Origin: Allobrachymonas chironomi DSM 19884 | Lineage (GTDB): Bacteria > Pseudomonadota > Gammaproteobacteria > Burkholderiales > Burkholderiaceae_C | Reading direction: 5' to 3' | DNA: 51,197 bases | Assembly (NCBI RefSeq): GCF_000374625.1 | Contig: NZ_KB894776.1 | Coordinates: forward strand, 1-51,197 | Shown here: positions 31,041-39,929 of the stretch, piece by piece | Numbering within the stretch: the stretch's first letter is position 1 | Layout of the letters: every line of letters begins with the position of its first letter | Notes under the pieces: model-generated | Database searches by the model: none | The model's input: only the letters and a program-made list of their open reading frames with translations | What the model was told of the DNA's origin: nothing | Position numbers and translations under genes: made by a program

Positions 31041-32237
31041 TCAGTCCATGGCTTTCTTCTTGCCATCCACATACTGGTACAGCGTGCTGGGCGCATTCTT
31101 CATGTCGCCAGTTTCGTCAAAGCTGATCTTGGAGGTCACGCCAGCGTAATCCGAAGCCGCCAACTGGGCCAGGTAGACCTTGGGATCAGCCGAATTGGCC
31201 CGCTTCATGGCATCCACGATCAGCATCGTGGCGTCATAGGTGTAGGGGCTGTAGATCTGGAACTGGCCCGGGAAGGCCTTTTCGTAGCGCTCGCGCCAGG
31301 CCAGGCCACCCGGCATCTTGGTCAGCGAGGCACCGCCTTCGGCGCAGACCACGTTCAGCAGCGGCTTGGAGCCACCGGACAGCTTGGCCAGTTCGGTGGT
31401 GCAGATGCCGTCACCGCCAAAGTACTTCTGCGTTGTCAGGCCGAGCTGCTCCATCTGGCGCAACATCGGGCCGGCCTGGGCATCCATGCCGCCGTAGAAG
31501 ATGCCATCCGGGTTCTGGGCCTTGACCGCTGTCAGGATCGCCATGAAGTCGGTCGCCTTGTCATTGGTGAACTGCTGGCTCACCACCTCGATGCCATTCT
31601 GCTTGGCCACCGCGGCAAATACCTCGGCCAGGCCCTGGCCATAGGCGGTACGGTCATCGATCACGGCAACGCGCTTCAGGCCGAAAGCCTTGGCCTGGTT
31701 GGCCAGCGCCGCGCCCAGCGTGTTGTCGTTGGCGATGATGCGGAAGGTGGTCTTGTAGCCGTTCTTGGTCAGCGCCGGGTTGGTGGCGGCACCCGTGACC
31801 ATCGGCAGCTCACAGTCGTTGTAGATCTTGGATGCCGGAATGGTGGTGCCGGAGTTCAGGTGACCGACCACGCCGTTGACCTTGGAGTCACACAGCTTTT
31901 GCGCCACGGCCGTGCCCTGCTTGGGGTCGGCGGCATCATCTTCCACCACCGCCTCGAAGCGCACCGGCTTGCCGCCAATCGTGACACCCTGCTGATTCAG
32001 GTCATCCACGGCCATCAGCACGCCGTTGGCATTGTCCTTGCCGTAGTGGGCCTGGCTGCCCGACATGGGTGCCACGGAGGCCAGCTTGACGACCTGGGCA
32101 TCAGCCGCAGGCGCTGCTGCAGCATTGCCTCCGCTGGCGGCAGGCGCTGCCGGGGTTTCGGTTTTCTGGCCACAGGCTGCCAGCACGGCACTGGCTGCGA
32201 GGACGGCGGCTACGCTCAGACGGAGTTCAAATTGCAT
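31041..32237 (-). CDS. livK: Branched-chain amino-acid-type ABC transporter substrate-binding lipoprotein
   Basis: This 398-residue type 1 periplasmic binding protein (Peripla_BP_6 family) has a signal ending in the lipobox LAAC. A short Ala/Pro linker precedes the first strand VKLASVAPMSGSQAHYGKD. Other family features are GVVGHLNSGTTIPASKIY, RTAYGQGLAEVF and YSPYTYDATMLIVDAM. Substrates in the family are Leu/Ile/Val and a range of other amino acids and small amides, so the ligand is not certain. No permease or ATPase genes lie beside it, so it works with a transporter encoded elsewhere. Ribosome site GGAGAG precedes ATG 32237. Confidence 0.9.
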   Translation of the reverse strand: MQFELRLSVAAVLAASAVLAACGQKTETPAAPAASGGNAAAAPAADAQVVKLASVAPMSGSQAHYGKDNANGVLMAVDDLNQQGVTIGGKPVRFEAVVEDDAADPKQGTAVAQKLCDSKVNGVVGHLNSGTTIPASKIYNDCELPMVTGAATNPALTKNGYKTTFRIIANDNTLGAALANQAKAFGLKRVAVIDDRTAYGQGLAEVFAAVAKQNGIEVVSQQFTNDKATDFMAILTAVKAQNPDGIFYGGMDAQAGPMLRQMEQLGLTTQKYFGGDGICTTELAKLSGGSKPLLNVVCAEGGASLTKMPGGLAWRERYEKAFPGQFQIYSPYTYDATMLIVDAMKRANSADPKVYLAQLAASDYAGVTSKISFDETGDMKNAPSTLYQYVDGKKKAMD

Positions 32238-32316
32238 GGAGCTCTCCCATTACACAAGGATGGCAGCCGCCGACATCCACGGAATGCAGACTGTCTCGAT
32301 CTGGCTGTTGAAAAAA

Positions 32317-32346
32317 ATTGTAGCCAGACCCTTTTCCATTTTTCAG
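32317..32346 (-). promoter_or_regulatory. Probable sigma-70 promoter of the livK-like gene
   Basis: On the minus strand CTGAAA (32346-32341) and TACAAT (32322-32317) are separated by 18 bases, about 80 bases before the start codon. Confidence 0.5.
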
Positions 32347-32405
32347 CCAGACGTCAAGCTCAAGGGAAAACACCGATTCGCCGCAGGCTGCTGTCCACCC
32401 CTGCC

Positions 32406-32846
32406 TCAGCCGCGCACCTGCACATCGTGGCGCACGATCTGGTAACCCCGGCTGGTGTAGTGCTTCCAGCGCAAACGGGCCTGGGCGCGGTCCTGCTCGT
32501 CCAGCGTGACCACCTCGATCAGGCGCGCAAACTGCTCGAAACCGGCCGGCACCTCGGGCAGCAGGCTGACCAGCACATCGTGACGTTCGCACTGGCTGAC
32601 ATCGGACATCAGCCACAGGCGCGCATGGCGCGCTTCGGGCGATTGCGCCTGCTCCGGCTGCGCCAGCAGGCAATGGCCGATGAACTCGGTCGGCGCCAAC
32701 TGCCACAGCAGATGATCGACCTGCTGCAGTACCTCGGGGGCAGCCACCAGCACCACCGATTCCGAATGCGCCACGGCCTTGCGCAGCAGACGGCTTACAT
32801 AGCGCAAGCGCTCCGGAATATTGAAATGAAAGGCAACCTCGGTCAC
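32406..32846 (-). CDS. holC: DNA polymerase III chi subunit
   Basis: HolC links the clamp loader to single-strand binding protein at the replication fork. The 146-residue protein begins TEVAFHFNIPERLRYVSRLLRKA and contains the family stretch LLWQLAPTEFIGHCLL. A GTG start at 32846 is inferred because it gives the normal N-terminus and lies 2 bases after the pepA stop. The pepA-holC order is common in proteobacteria and supports the call. Confidence 0.93.
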   Translation of the reverse strand: MTEVAFHFNIPERLRYVSRLLRKAVAHSESVVLVAAPEVLQQVDHLLWQLAPTEFIGHCLLAQPEQAQSPEARHARLWLMSDVSQCERHDVLVSLLPEVPAGFEQFARLIEVVTLDEQDRAQARLRWKHYTSRGYQIVRHDVQVRG

Positions 32847-32848
32847 GT

Positions 32849-34450
32849 TCAACCCGCGCGCTTGCCGCTCTTGCTGCGCGGAGCAGCCTTCGCCACCTTG
32901 CCGGTCTTCGCTGTCCTGGACGGAGCGGCGACCTTGTCGGCTTGGCTCTGCTGCTGTGCCACGGACGGACCGAAGTCCACCGGCTGCTCTGCCATGTTGA
33001 GTGCAAACTGCAGCAGCAGCGGCACCGGACGCCCGGTCGCGCCCTTGGCCGCGCCTTCGTCCCAGGCTGTACCGGCAATGTCCAGGTGCGCCCACGGATA
33101 GCGGCCGGTAAAGCGCTCCAGGAACTTGGCGGCAGAAATCGCGCCGGCCAGGCGGCCCGCCACGTTGGCCATATCAGCAAAATTGGACTTCAGGTCCTTG
33201 CCATAGACATCATCCATCGGCATGCGCCAGCACAGGTCGGAGCTTTCATCGGCAGCGCGCTGCAGTTCGTGGGCCAGCACATCGTTGGTGCTGAACAGGC
33301 CGCTGCGCAGATGGCCCAGTGCCAGCACGCAGTTGCCGGTCAGGGTGGCAATATCCACCACCGCCTGCGGCTGGAATCGCTCGGCATAGGTCAGCGCATC
33401 GCACAGGATCAGGCGACCCTCGGCATCGGTGTTCAGGATCTCGATGGTCTGGCCGCTCATGCTTTGCACCACATCGCCCGGCTTGAGCGCACGGCCGCTC
33501 GGCATGTTCTCGCAGGTCGGAATCAGGCCTACCACATTGATCTTGGGGCGCAGCAGGCGCAGCGATTCGAACAGGCCCAGCACGCTGGCGGCACCGCCCA
33601 TGTCGAACTTCATCTCGTCCATGCCGGCCCCCGGCTTGAGCGAGATGCCACCGCTGTCAAAGGTGATGCCCTTGCCGACAAACACCAGCGGGCGCTGGCT
33701 GTCATCGGCGCCTTCGTAGCGCAGCACGATGAAGCGTGGTGCTTCATCCGAGCCCTTGGCTACGGACAGGAAAGACCCCATGCCGAGCTTCTCGATCTGC
33801 TTCTGCTCCAGCACCTCGCATTCAAGCTGGCCGTGGCCTCCGTCCTTGCGGGCCTGGGCCGCGATATGGCGCGCCACGTCTCCCAGCATGCCCGGCGTGG
33901 CATGGTTGCCCGGGCGGTTGGCCCACTCCCTGGCAAGCGTCATGCCGGCCACCAATGCCTTGCCATACGCCAGCGAGCTCTTGCGGGTAGCCGCATTGGG
34001 TGCGCCAAGCAGTACCTTCTTCAGGCCGCCCCTGGCGCTGGGCTTGGTCGTGCCATAGACATGGCCGCCGGCCGCAATAGCCGTCATGGCCGCCGTCCAC
34101 TGGGCGTCTGTGGCGTCCTGGGCAAAGCAGACAGCCAGCTTGAGCGGATCCACCGCCAACTCCTTGACCAGCTTAGCCAGGGCATCCCGGATTCTGGCCG
34201 GCGCACCGTCACCGATACCCAGCAGCTCCACCCGCGCCGCCGGGCGCGATTCGGGCAGGTACAGCGACAGGCGCTTGCCGGAATCGGTGCTCCAGTGGCC
34301 GGCTGCCAGAGCCCGCTTGACCAGCAGGGACAATCCGGCCTGCAGCGGCTCTCCCAGGTCCAGGCCGTCAGCGGCCAGCAGGATCAGGACATCACCCAGT
34401 TCGGCGTCCTGGGTCAGGGGATTGGCAGATGCAAGAGAAAAATTCATCAT
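32849..34450 (-). CDS. pepA: Leucyl aminopeptidase (cytosol aminopeptidase, M17)
   Basis: PepA removes N-terminal residues from peptides using two metal ions. In 533 residues the catalytic half contains FVGKGITFDSGGISLKPG, the metal-binding DMGGAASVLG and the signature NTDAEGRLILCDALTYA. The last 45 or so residues form an extra Ala/Ser/Lys/Arg-rich tail (KTGKVAKAAPRSKSGKRAG) beyond the usual end of the enzyme, possibly binding nucleic acid. Two adjacent ATG codons (34450 and 34447) are both possible starts. It is divergent from lptF with only 36 bases between, so the promoters overlap. Confidence 0.96.
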   Translation of the reverse strand: MMNFSLASANPLTQDAELGDVLILLAADGLDLGEPLQAGLSLLVKRALAAGHWSTDSGKRLSLYLPESRPAARVELLGIGDGAPARIRDALAKLVKELAVDPLKLAVCFAQDATDAQWTAAMTAIAAGGHVYGTTKPSARGGLKKVLLGAPNAATRKSSLAYGKALVAGMTLAREWANRPGNHATPGMLGDVARHIAAQARKDGGHGQLECEVLEQKQIEKLGMGSFLSVAKGSDEAPRFIVLRYEGADDSQRPLVFVGKGITFDSGGISLKPGAGMDEMKFDMGGAASVLGLFESLRLLRPKINVVGLIPTCENMPSGRALKPGDVVQSMSGQTIEILNTDAEGRLILCDALTYAERFQPQAVVDIATLTGNCVLALGHLRSGLFSTNDVLAHELQRAADESSDLCWRMPMDDVYGKDLKSNFADMANVAGRLAGAISAAKFLERFTGRYPWAHLDIAGTAWDEGAAKGATGRPVPLLLQFALNMAEQPVDFGPSVAQQQSQADKVAAPSRTAKTGKVAKAAPRSKSGKRAG

Positions 34451-34486
34451 AATGTCGGTTTGAGTTGAGGCTTTAGCGCAACGCCA

Positions 34487-35638
34487 ATGTTATTCCAAAC
34501 TTCCATCCGGCGCGAACTGGCCCGCAGTTTCGGGGCCACGCTGTTCGTGCTCCTCATCATCGTGCTCACGATGATGCTGATCCGTGCCCTGCGATATGCC
34601 AGCAAGGGTGCCATCGGCCCGTCCGAAGTCGCCCTGATCCTGGGCTTTTCGACGCTGGCCTATTTTCACGTGCTGCTCACGCTCAGCATGTTCATCTGCG
34701 TCGTCTCCACGCTGACGCGCATGTACCGCGACAGCGAAATGGCCGTCTGGTTCTCCAGCGGACAGAGCATGTTCAACCTGTTGCGGCCGATTTTCACCTT
34801 CTCGCTGCCGATCGTGCTGCTGATCATGGCGCTGTCGCTGTTCGGTTGGCCCTGGGCCAATGCCCAGACCGAGGAATTGCTGAGCCGCTACCAGACACGC
34901 GGCGACATCGAGCGCATCGCCCCCGGCCAGTTCCAGGAGTCGTCCGATGGCTCACGCGTGTTGTACGTGGATGATGACCGCAACACCCGTGGCAGCGGCC
35001 AGATCGAGAACGCCAGCAAGCTGTTCGTGTTCACGCGCAAGGACGATACCGAAACCGTGATCACCGCACGCAGCGGCAGGATCGAACAGCGCGAGGATGG
35101 CGCCTTTGCCGTGCTGAATGACGGCCAGAGCACCGAAATCAACCAGGACCAGACTCTCACCATCAGTCATTTCGGTGAATACGGCATGCGCATCAGCGAA
35201 CAGCAGGCACAGTCCGGCGGCATCGACCTGAACAACCGTGATGCGTTGCTGCGCGCCAATCCGCGCATGGTCTCCACGCCGGTCCTGTTCGGCATTGACG
35301 TACCGCGCTTCCAGGGCGAACTGGGCTGGCGACTGGGCATGGGTCTGGCCGCGCTCAACCTGGTGCTGCTGGCCGTGGCCTCCACCAATCTGAACGTGCG
35401 TTCCTCGCGCAGTGGTGGTGTGCTGCTGGCCCTGATGATCTTCGTCATCTATTACAACCTGCTCAACTATGCCAGCGACTACATCAGCATGGACAAGGCC
35501 GGCATGCTGCCGACACTGCTGGTGCTGCATGGCGGCGTGTTCCTGTTCGCCCTGCTCTGGCTCTACAAGCGCCAGCAGCAATGGACACTGGGCGGCTGGC
35601 TGCGCCGGCGTGGCGCCCGTGCGGAGGTGGCGGCATGA
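34487..35638 (+). CDS. lptF: LPS export permease LptF
   Basis: LptF is one of two permeases of the LptB2FG complex that extracts lipopolysaccharide from the inner membrane. The 383-residue protein has N-terminal membrane helices (ATLFVLLIIVLTMMLIRALR and more), a periplasmic beta-jellyroll region (roughly 130-260) and C-terminal helices ending in a basic tail. The cytoplasmic coupling segment YRDSEMAVWFSSGQS, typical of the YjgP/YjgQ family, is present. The partner ATPase LptB is not in this window. The stop overlaps lptG as ATGA. Confidence 0.95.
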   Translation: MLFQTSIRRELARSFGATLFVLLIIVLTMMLIRALRYASKGAIGPSEVALILGFSTLAYFHVLLTLSMFICVVSTLTRMYRDSEMAVWFSSGQSMFNLLRPIFTFSLPIVLLIMALSLFGWPWANAQTEELLSRYQTRGDIERIAPGQFQESSDGSRVLYVDDDRNTRGSGQIENASKLFVFTRKDDTETVITARSGRIEQREDGAFAVLNDGQSTEINQDQTLTISHFGEYGMRISEQQAQSGGIDLNNRDALLRANPRMVSTPVLFGIDVPRFQGELGWRLGMGLAALNLVLLAVASTNLNVRSSRSGGVLLALMIFVIYYNLLNYASDYISMDKAGMLPTLLVLHGGVFLFALLWLYKRQQQWTLGGWLRRRGARAEVAA

Positions 35639-36732
35639 GGGTGTCACAACGCTATATCTACCGCCAGATCCTGCTGGCCGTGCTGTTCGTCTCGATCGGC
35701 TTTCTGGCACTGTTCTTCTTTTTTGATACCGTCAGCGAACTGTCCTTTGCCGGCCGCAACAACCACGACTACAGCCCGAGCAGTGCCATGCTCTACGTCG
35801 GCCTGCTGCTGCCCAGCCACGCCTACGAGCTGCTGCCCATCACGGTGCTGATCGGCAGCATCTACGTCATGTCCAGCATGGCGCAATCGTCCGAATTCAC
35901 CATTCTGCGCACCAGCGGCCTGAGTCCGGCACAGGCCTTGCGCACCCTGCTCTGGCTGGGCCTGGGTTTTGCCGTGCTCACCTTCGTGCTGGGCGATTAT
36001 GTGGCACCGGCCTCGGAGCGCATGGCACAGCAGCAGAAAGCCGCCATCGAGGGCAAGCTCACCACCGGCCGCACCGGCGCCTGGATGAAGGAGCGCCTGG
36101 GCGATCACGACCGCATCGTCAACGTGCAGGAGCTGCTGCCAACCGGCGAAATGCGGCAGGTACGCATTTTCGACTTCAATCCGCAGGGTCTGCTGCAGGA
36201 AGTGATCCGTGCCGAATCGGCCACCCTCGAAGGGGAGCACTGGCAGCTGCGCCAGGTCGAGCGCAGCACGGTAATCCCGGACAACGAGCGCCAGCAGCTG
36301 GACCGCGCCATCCAGGACAGCATGCCACTGGCCACCACCATCCGCCAGGACATGGTGTCTTCCGCGCTGCTGGACCCGGACCGCATGTCCACGCTGGACC
36401 TGTATACCTACATCAACCACCTGCAAAGCAACAAGCAGTCGGCGCAGAGCTACCAGATCAAGTTCTGGCACAAGGTGTTCTACCCGTTCAGCTGCCTGGT
36501 GATGATGATGTTGGCGCTGCCCTTTGCCTACCTGCATTTCCGCTCCGGCGCGATTTCGTCAGCGGTGTTTGGTGGCGTCATCGTCGGCATCAGCTTCTTC
36601 CTGCTGAACAACGTGTTCGGCTATATCGGCAACGTGAACGGCTGGATGCCCTGGCTGGCGGCGCTGACACCCAGCCTGATCTACACCGCGATTTCGCTGG
36701 CGGCCTTTGCCTGGCTGGTACGCAACCGATGA
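35635..36732 (+). CDS. lptG: LPS export permease LptG
   Basis: This is the second permease of the LPS exporter, 365 residues. It opens MRVSQRYIYRQILLAVLFVS with a long first helix. Later come the helix-adjacent coupling motif SSEFTILRTSGLSPAQ, a periplasmic domain (about 135-270) and C-terminal helices (FSCLVMMMLALPFAYLHFRSG). A longer reading from 35581 overlaps lptF and was discarded. Both ends overlap their neighbours by 4 bases, so lptF, lptG and the chelatase gene are translated as a coupled set. Confidence 0.95.
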   Translation: MRVSQRYIYRQILLAVLFVSIGFLALFFFFDTVSELSFAGRNNHDYSPSSAMLYVGLLLPSHAYELLPITVLIGSIYVMSSMAQSSEFTILRTSGLSPAQALRTLLWLGLGFAVLTFVLGDYVAPASERMAQQQKAAIEGKLTTGRTGAWMKERLGDHDRIVNVQELLPTGEMRQVRIFDFNPQGLLQEVIRAESATLEGEHWQLRQVERSTVIPDNERQQLDRAIQDSMPLATTIRQDMVSSALLDPDRMSTLDLYTYINHLQSNKQSAQSYQIKFWHKVFYPFSCLVMMMLALPFAYLHFRSGAISSAVFGGVIVGISFFLLNNVFGYIGNVNGWMPWLAALTPSLIYTAISLAAFAWLVRNR

Positions 36733-37136
36733 GCGCGCAACCCGGCCAGCCGACAGCGGAGCGTTGCGGCGTGATCCTGTTCTGTCATGGTTCGCGTCGC
36801 CCCGGCTGGGACGACACGGTGCAGCTGCTGGAACAGCGTCTGCAGCAACGCGATCCCGTACTGCAGGTGCAGCGCGCCTATCTGGAACTGCAGCAGCCCG
36901 ATCTGGCAGAAGCCGCACGCCGGTTGGTACGACAGCATGGCGTGACCCAGCTGCACGTGATTCCGCTGTTTCTTGGCAACGGCAACCACCTGCTGGAAGA
37001 TCTGCCCGCCCTGGTGCGCCAGCTGCAGCAGGAGCAGCCGGATTTGCAGTTACACTTGCAGCCTGGCATCGGGCAACGCCACAGCTTTGCCGACTGGCTG
37101 ACCGCAGAAATCCTGCAGGACATCGGCCAGGCCTGA
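36729..37136 (+). CDS. cbiX: CbiX/SirB-type sirohydrochlorin chelatase
   Basis: This 135-residue single-domain chelatase would insert Co or Fe into sirohydrochlorin, on the way to cobalamin or siroheme. The active-site histidine lies in ILFCHGSRRPGW near residue 20. The second metal-site region is VIPLFLGNGNHLLEDLP. As a short (CbiXS-like) form it probably works as a dimer. It overlaps lptG by 4 bases although the two functions are unrelated. A CysB-family regulator gene follows beyond tRNA-Pro, which favours a siroheme/sulfite-reduction role, but the metal cannot be read from the sequence. Confidence 0.88.
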   Translation: MSAQPGQPTAERCGVILFCHGSRRPGWDDTVQLLEQRLQQRDPVLQVQRAYLELQQPDLAEAARRLVRQHGVTQLHVIPLFLGNGNHLLEDLPALVRQLQQEQPDLQLHLQPGIGQRHSFADWLTAEILQDIGQA

Positions 37137-37164
37137 AGAAATTTTTCGGAAAATGCAGTACCAC

Positions 37165-37193
37165 TTCAAAACATGCATTTTCTGAGCTATAAT
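37165..37193 (+). promoter_or_regulatory. Promoter of tRNA-Pro
   Basis: TTCAAA (37165-37170), a 17-base spacer and a perfect TATAAT (37188-37193) end 9 bases before the tRNA. Confidence 0.8.
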
Positions 37194-37202
37194 TTCTGTC
37201 TT

Positions 37203-37279
37203 CGGAGTATAGCGCAGCCTGGTAGCGCGTCTCGTTCGGGACGAGAAGGTCGAAGGTTCGAATCCTTTTACTCCGACCA
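37203..37279 (+). tRNA. tRNA-Pro (anticodon CGG)
   Basis: The acceptor stem pairs CGGAGTA (37203-37209) with TACTCCG (37269-37275), followed by A and encoded CCA. The anticodon stem TCTCG/CGAGA closes the loop TTCGGGA with CGG at 37237-37239. The T arm GAAGG TTCGAAT CCTTT fits. It reads CCG codons. Confidence 0.97.
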
Positions 37280-37287
37280 TCCTTGAA

Positions 37288-37316
37288 CCCATTGCTTCCC
37301 GGGCAATGGGTTTTTT
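37288..37316 (+). terminator. Intrinsic terminator of tRNA-Pro
   Basis: CCCATTGC (37288-37295) pairs with GCAATGGG (37303-37310) around a 7-nt loop and is followed by six T. Confidence 0.92.
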
Positions 37317-37392
37317 CTTGCCTGTCCCTATAAGCCAGCCGCCGCTTATAATCCAGGGGAATGAAAGATTCCCACTTCATGCACTCCGCATC

Positions 37393-38334
37393 ATGAACCT
37401 GCATCAATTCCGCTTTGTCCAGGAAGCGGTGCGCCGCAACCTCAACCTGACCGAAACAGCCAAGGCACTGCATACCTCGCAGCCAGGTGTTTCCAAGGCC
37501 ATCATCGAGCTGGAAGAAGAACTGGGCGTGGACATCTTTGCACGCCATGGCAAGCGCCTGAAACAGGTCACCGAACCCGGCCAGCACATTCTGGAAAGCA
37601 TCCAGGTCATCCTGCGCGAAGTGGCCAACCTCAAGCGCATCGGTGAGGAATTCAGCAGCCAGGACAGCGGTCGCTTCAGCATTGCCGCCACCCACACACA
37701 GGCACGCTATGTGCTGCCCTCGCGTGTGGCACGCCTGCGCGGCCTTTACCCCAAGGTGCAGATCAGCCTGCACCAGGGTACGCCTGAGCAGGTGGCCCAG
37801 ATGCTGCTGGAAGAAACGGCCGAAATCGGTGTCGCCACCGAATCCCTGGCGGACTATCCGGAGCTGGTCACCCTGCCCTGTTATGACTGGCAGCACGTGC
37901 TGGTGATTCCCGAGGCGCACCCGCTGGCACAGCAGCAGCGCATCACGCTGGAAATGCTGGCCGAACATCCGCTGATCACCTACCACCCCTCGTTCACCGG
38001 CCGGACCCGCATCGACCAGGCCTTTGCCCAGCGTCACCTGACGCCCGACATCGTGCTCGAGGCGATCGATTCCGATGTCATCAGCACCTATGTGCTGCAT
38101 GGCCTGGGCATCGGCATCGTTGCCGAGATGGCTGTTGCCGATGACAGCAAGCCGGGCCTGGTGTATCACCCCATGGGCCATCTGTTCGGCAGCAACGTGA
38201 CGCGCGTCGCCTTCAAGCGCGGCATCTATCTGCGCAACTACGTCTACGAATTTGCCGAGCTGCTCAGCGAACGCCTGCCGCGCAAGCTGGTACACAAGGC
38301 CATGACGGGCCACTACGAAGATTACGCCCTGTAA
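37393..38334 (+). CDS. cysB: CysB-family LysR-type transcriptional regulator
   Basis: The 313-residue activator has an N-terminal winged helix-turn-helix (MNLHQFRFVQEAVRRNLNLT, then LHTSQPGVSKAIIELEEELG). It has the CysB-type effector domain with FSIAATHTQARYVLP and a late GIGIVAEMAV. CysB responds to N-acetylserine/sulfate state and controls sulfur assimilation. Cbl is a close paralogue that cannot be excluded. ATG 37393 is chosen; an in-frame start at 37306 would run through the tRNA terminator. The next gene starts 11 bases after the stop. Confidence 0.92.
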   Translation: MNLHQFRFVQEAVRRNLNLTETAKALHTSQPGVSKAIIELEEELGVDIFARHGKRLKQVTEPGQHILESIQVILREVANLKRIGEEFSSQDSGRFSIAATHTQARYVLPSRVARLRGLYPKVQISLHQGTPEQVAQMLLEETAEIGVATESLADYPELVTLPCYDWQHVLVIPEAHPLAQQQRITLEMLAEHPLITYHPSFTGRTRIDQAFAQRHLTPDIVLEAIDSDVISTYVLHGLGIGIVAEMAVADDSKPGLVYHPMGHLFGSNVTRVAFKRGIYLRNYVYEFAELLSERLPRKLVHKAMTGHYEDYAL

Positions 38335-38345
38335 GGAACGCCATC

Positions 38346-39512
38346 ATGTCCCGGACTCCGCCCGTGCCCTCCCGCCTGCCGGATAGCGGCACTACCATTT
38401 TTTCCGTGATGTCGGCGCTGGCCCAGCAGCACCAGGCGGTGAACCTGGGCCAGGGTTTTCCGGACTTTGGCTGTGATCCGGCACTGCTGGATGGCGTGAC
38501 CGAAGCGATGCAGCAGGGCCACAACCAGTATCCGCCCATGCCCGGTATTCCGGCGCTGCGCGAGGCGATTGCAGCCAAGATCGCCGCGCTTTACGGTCAT
38601 GGCTACGATGCACAAACCGAGATCACGGTCACGGCCGGTGCCACCCAGGCACTGCTGACCGCCCTGCTGGCCATCACGCAGCCGGGCGATGAGGTGATCG
38701 TGCTGGAGCCCTGCTACGACAGCTATGTTCCGGGTATTCGCATGGCCAATGCGGTGCCGGTAGCGGTCAGCCTGGATCCGCTCAGCCATGCGCCGGACTT
38801 TGATCGCATTGCGGCCGCCATCACGCCGCGCACGCGCGCCATCATGATCAACACGCCGCACAATCCGAGCGGCACGGTCTGGTCGGAAGCCGACATGCTG
38901 CGCCTGCAGCAGCTGCTGGACGGCACCGACATCATCGTCATCAGCGACGAGGTGTACGAGCACATGGTGTTTGACGGGATGCCGCATGCCAGCGTGTCGC
39001 GTTATCCGGCACTGGCAGCGCGCAGCATCGTGGTCAGCAGCTTTGGCAAGACCTTCCACGTCACCGGCTGGAAGGTCGGCCATGTGGCCGCCCCGGCTGC
39101 GCTGATGACGGAGTTCCGCAAGATCCACCAGTTCAACGTGTTCACCGTCAACACACCGATGCAGCACGGGCTGGCTCGCTACCTGCAGGATCCGGCACCC
39201 TATCTGGGCCTGCCGGCTTTCTACCAGCGCAAGCGTGACCTGTTTGCCAGCGGCCTGCAGCAGACACGCTTCCGGCTGCTGCCCTGCCAGGGCACCTACT
39301 TCCAGTGTGTCAGCTATGCCGATATCGCCCTGCCGGAGCGCGATCTGGGGGAAGCCGCCTTCTGTGAATGGCTGACGCGCGACATCGGTGTGGCCGCGAT
39401 TCCGCTGTCGGCCTTCTACGGCCAGCCGGTCGACAGGCAGACCATCCGCTTCTGTTTTGCCAAACAGGATGCCACGCTACAGCAGGCGCTGGAGCGACTG
39501 GCACGCCTCTAG
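38346..39512 (+). CDS. ybdL: Pyridoxal-phosphate aminotransferase, methionine aminotransferase (YbdL) type
   Basis: This 388-residue fold-type-I aminotransferase has NLGQGFPDFGCDPALLD near the start, the cofactor aspartate in VISDEVYEHMVFDG and the PLP-lysine motif SSFGKTFHVTGWKVG. The motif NTPHNPSGTVW is also present. The pattern matches E. coli YbdL, which prefers methionine, and kynurenine-oxoglutarate transaminase relatives. A methionine-salvage role would fit the neighbouring cysB, with which it is probably cotranscribed (AAGGAACG ribosome site, 11-base gap). Confidence 0.88.
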   Translation: MSRTPPVPSRLPDSGTTIFSVMSALAQQHQAVNLGQGFPDFGCDPALLDGVTEAMQQGHNQYPPMPGIPALREAIAAKIAALYGHGYDAQTEITVTAGATQALLTALLAITQPGDEVIVLEPCYDSYVPGIRMANAVPVAVSLDPLSHAPDFDRIAAAITPRTRAIMINTPHNPSGTVWSEADMLRLQQLLDGTDIIVISDEVYEHMVFDGMPHASVSRYPALAARSIVVSSFGKTFHVTGWKVGHVAAPAALMTEFRKIHQFNVFTVNTPMQHGLARYLQDPAPYLGLPAFYQRKRDLFASGLQQTRFRLLPCQGTYFQCVSYADIALPERDLGEAAFCEWLTRDIGVAAIPLSAFYGQPVDRQTIRFCFAKQDATLQQALERLARL

Positions 39513-39521
39513 GCGCACATG

Positions 39522-39551
39522 AAAAAACCCCATCTCCTCGCGGATGATGGG
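39522..39551 (-). terminator. Intrinsic terminator of the Ala-rich lipoprotein gene
   Basis: The stem CCCATC/GATGGG, with an inner TCC/GGA extension, is followed on the minus strand by TTTTTT. It lies 43 bases past that gene's stop. Confidence 0.82.
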
Positions 39552-39593
39552 TTCTGGAGGCGGCCAGCAGCCGCCTCAAGCTAGCTTGCCGGC

Positions 39594-39929
39594 TTAGCGG
39601 CTGGCAGCAGTCTGGGCCTTCTTGGCAGCTTCTTCGGCCTTCTTCAGGGCGTCATTGGCGGCTTCCTTGGTGGCGGCAGCAGCGTCCTTGGCAGCGTCGG
39701 TCGTTGCAGCAGCAGCGCCCTTGGCAGCGTCCACGGCCTTGTCGACGGCGCTGGCAGCGGATTCGGCAGCAGCAGAGGCCGCATTCACGGTAGCGGAAGC
39801 AGCCAGACCGGCGGCGGCAGCAGCCTGGTCCTGGGCCTTTTCGACCTTGGCATCTTCTTTCTTGCCGCAAGCGGCCAGGGACACGGCAGCAGCGATTGCC
39901 ACAGCCAGCATGGAGCGTTGGAAGTTCAT
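39594..39929 (-). CDS. Small alanine-rich lipoprotein
   Basis: The 111-residue protein has a signal peptide MNFQRSMLAVAIAAAVSLAAC with lipobox LAAC. The mature part is almost wholly Ala, Lys, Asp, Glu and Thr, with repeats such as DAAKDAAAATKEAANDAL that predict a single amphipathic helix. Nothing catalytic is visible. A ribosome site AAGGAAC precedes ATG 39929; the open frame continues upstream but lacks family-like sequence. It follows the cytochrome lipoprotein gene by 135 bases and resembles that protein's helical spacer without the haem domain. A structural or spacer role in the envelope is only a guess. Confidence 0.8.
   Translation of the reverse strand: MNFQRSMLAVAIAAAVSLAACGKKEDAKVEKAQDQAAAAAGLAASATVNAASAAAESAASAVDKAVDAAKGAAAATTDAAKDAAAATKEAANDALKKAEEAAKKAQTAASR

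Noticed and set aside
37050..37292. A minus-strand protein containing GVKGFEPSTFSSRTRRATR
   Set aside because: This is the well-known false translation of the antisense of tRNA-Pro and its flank.
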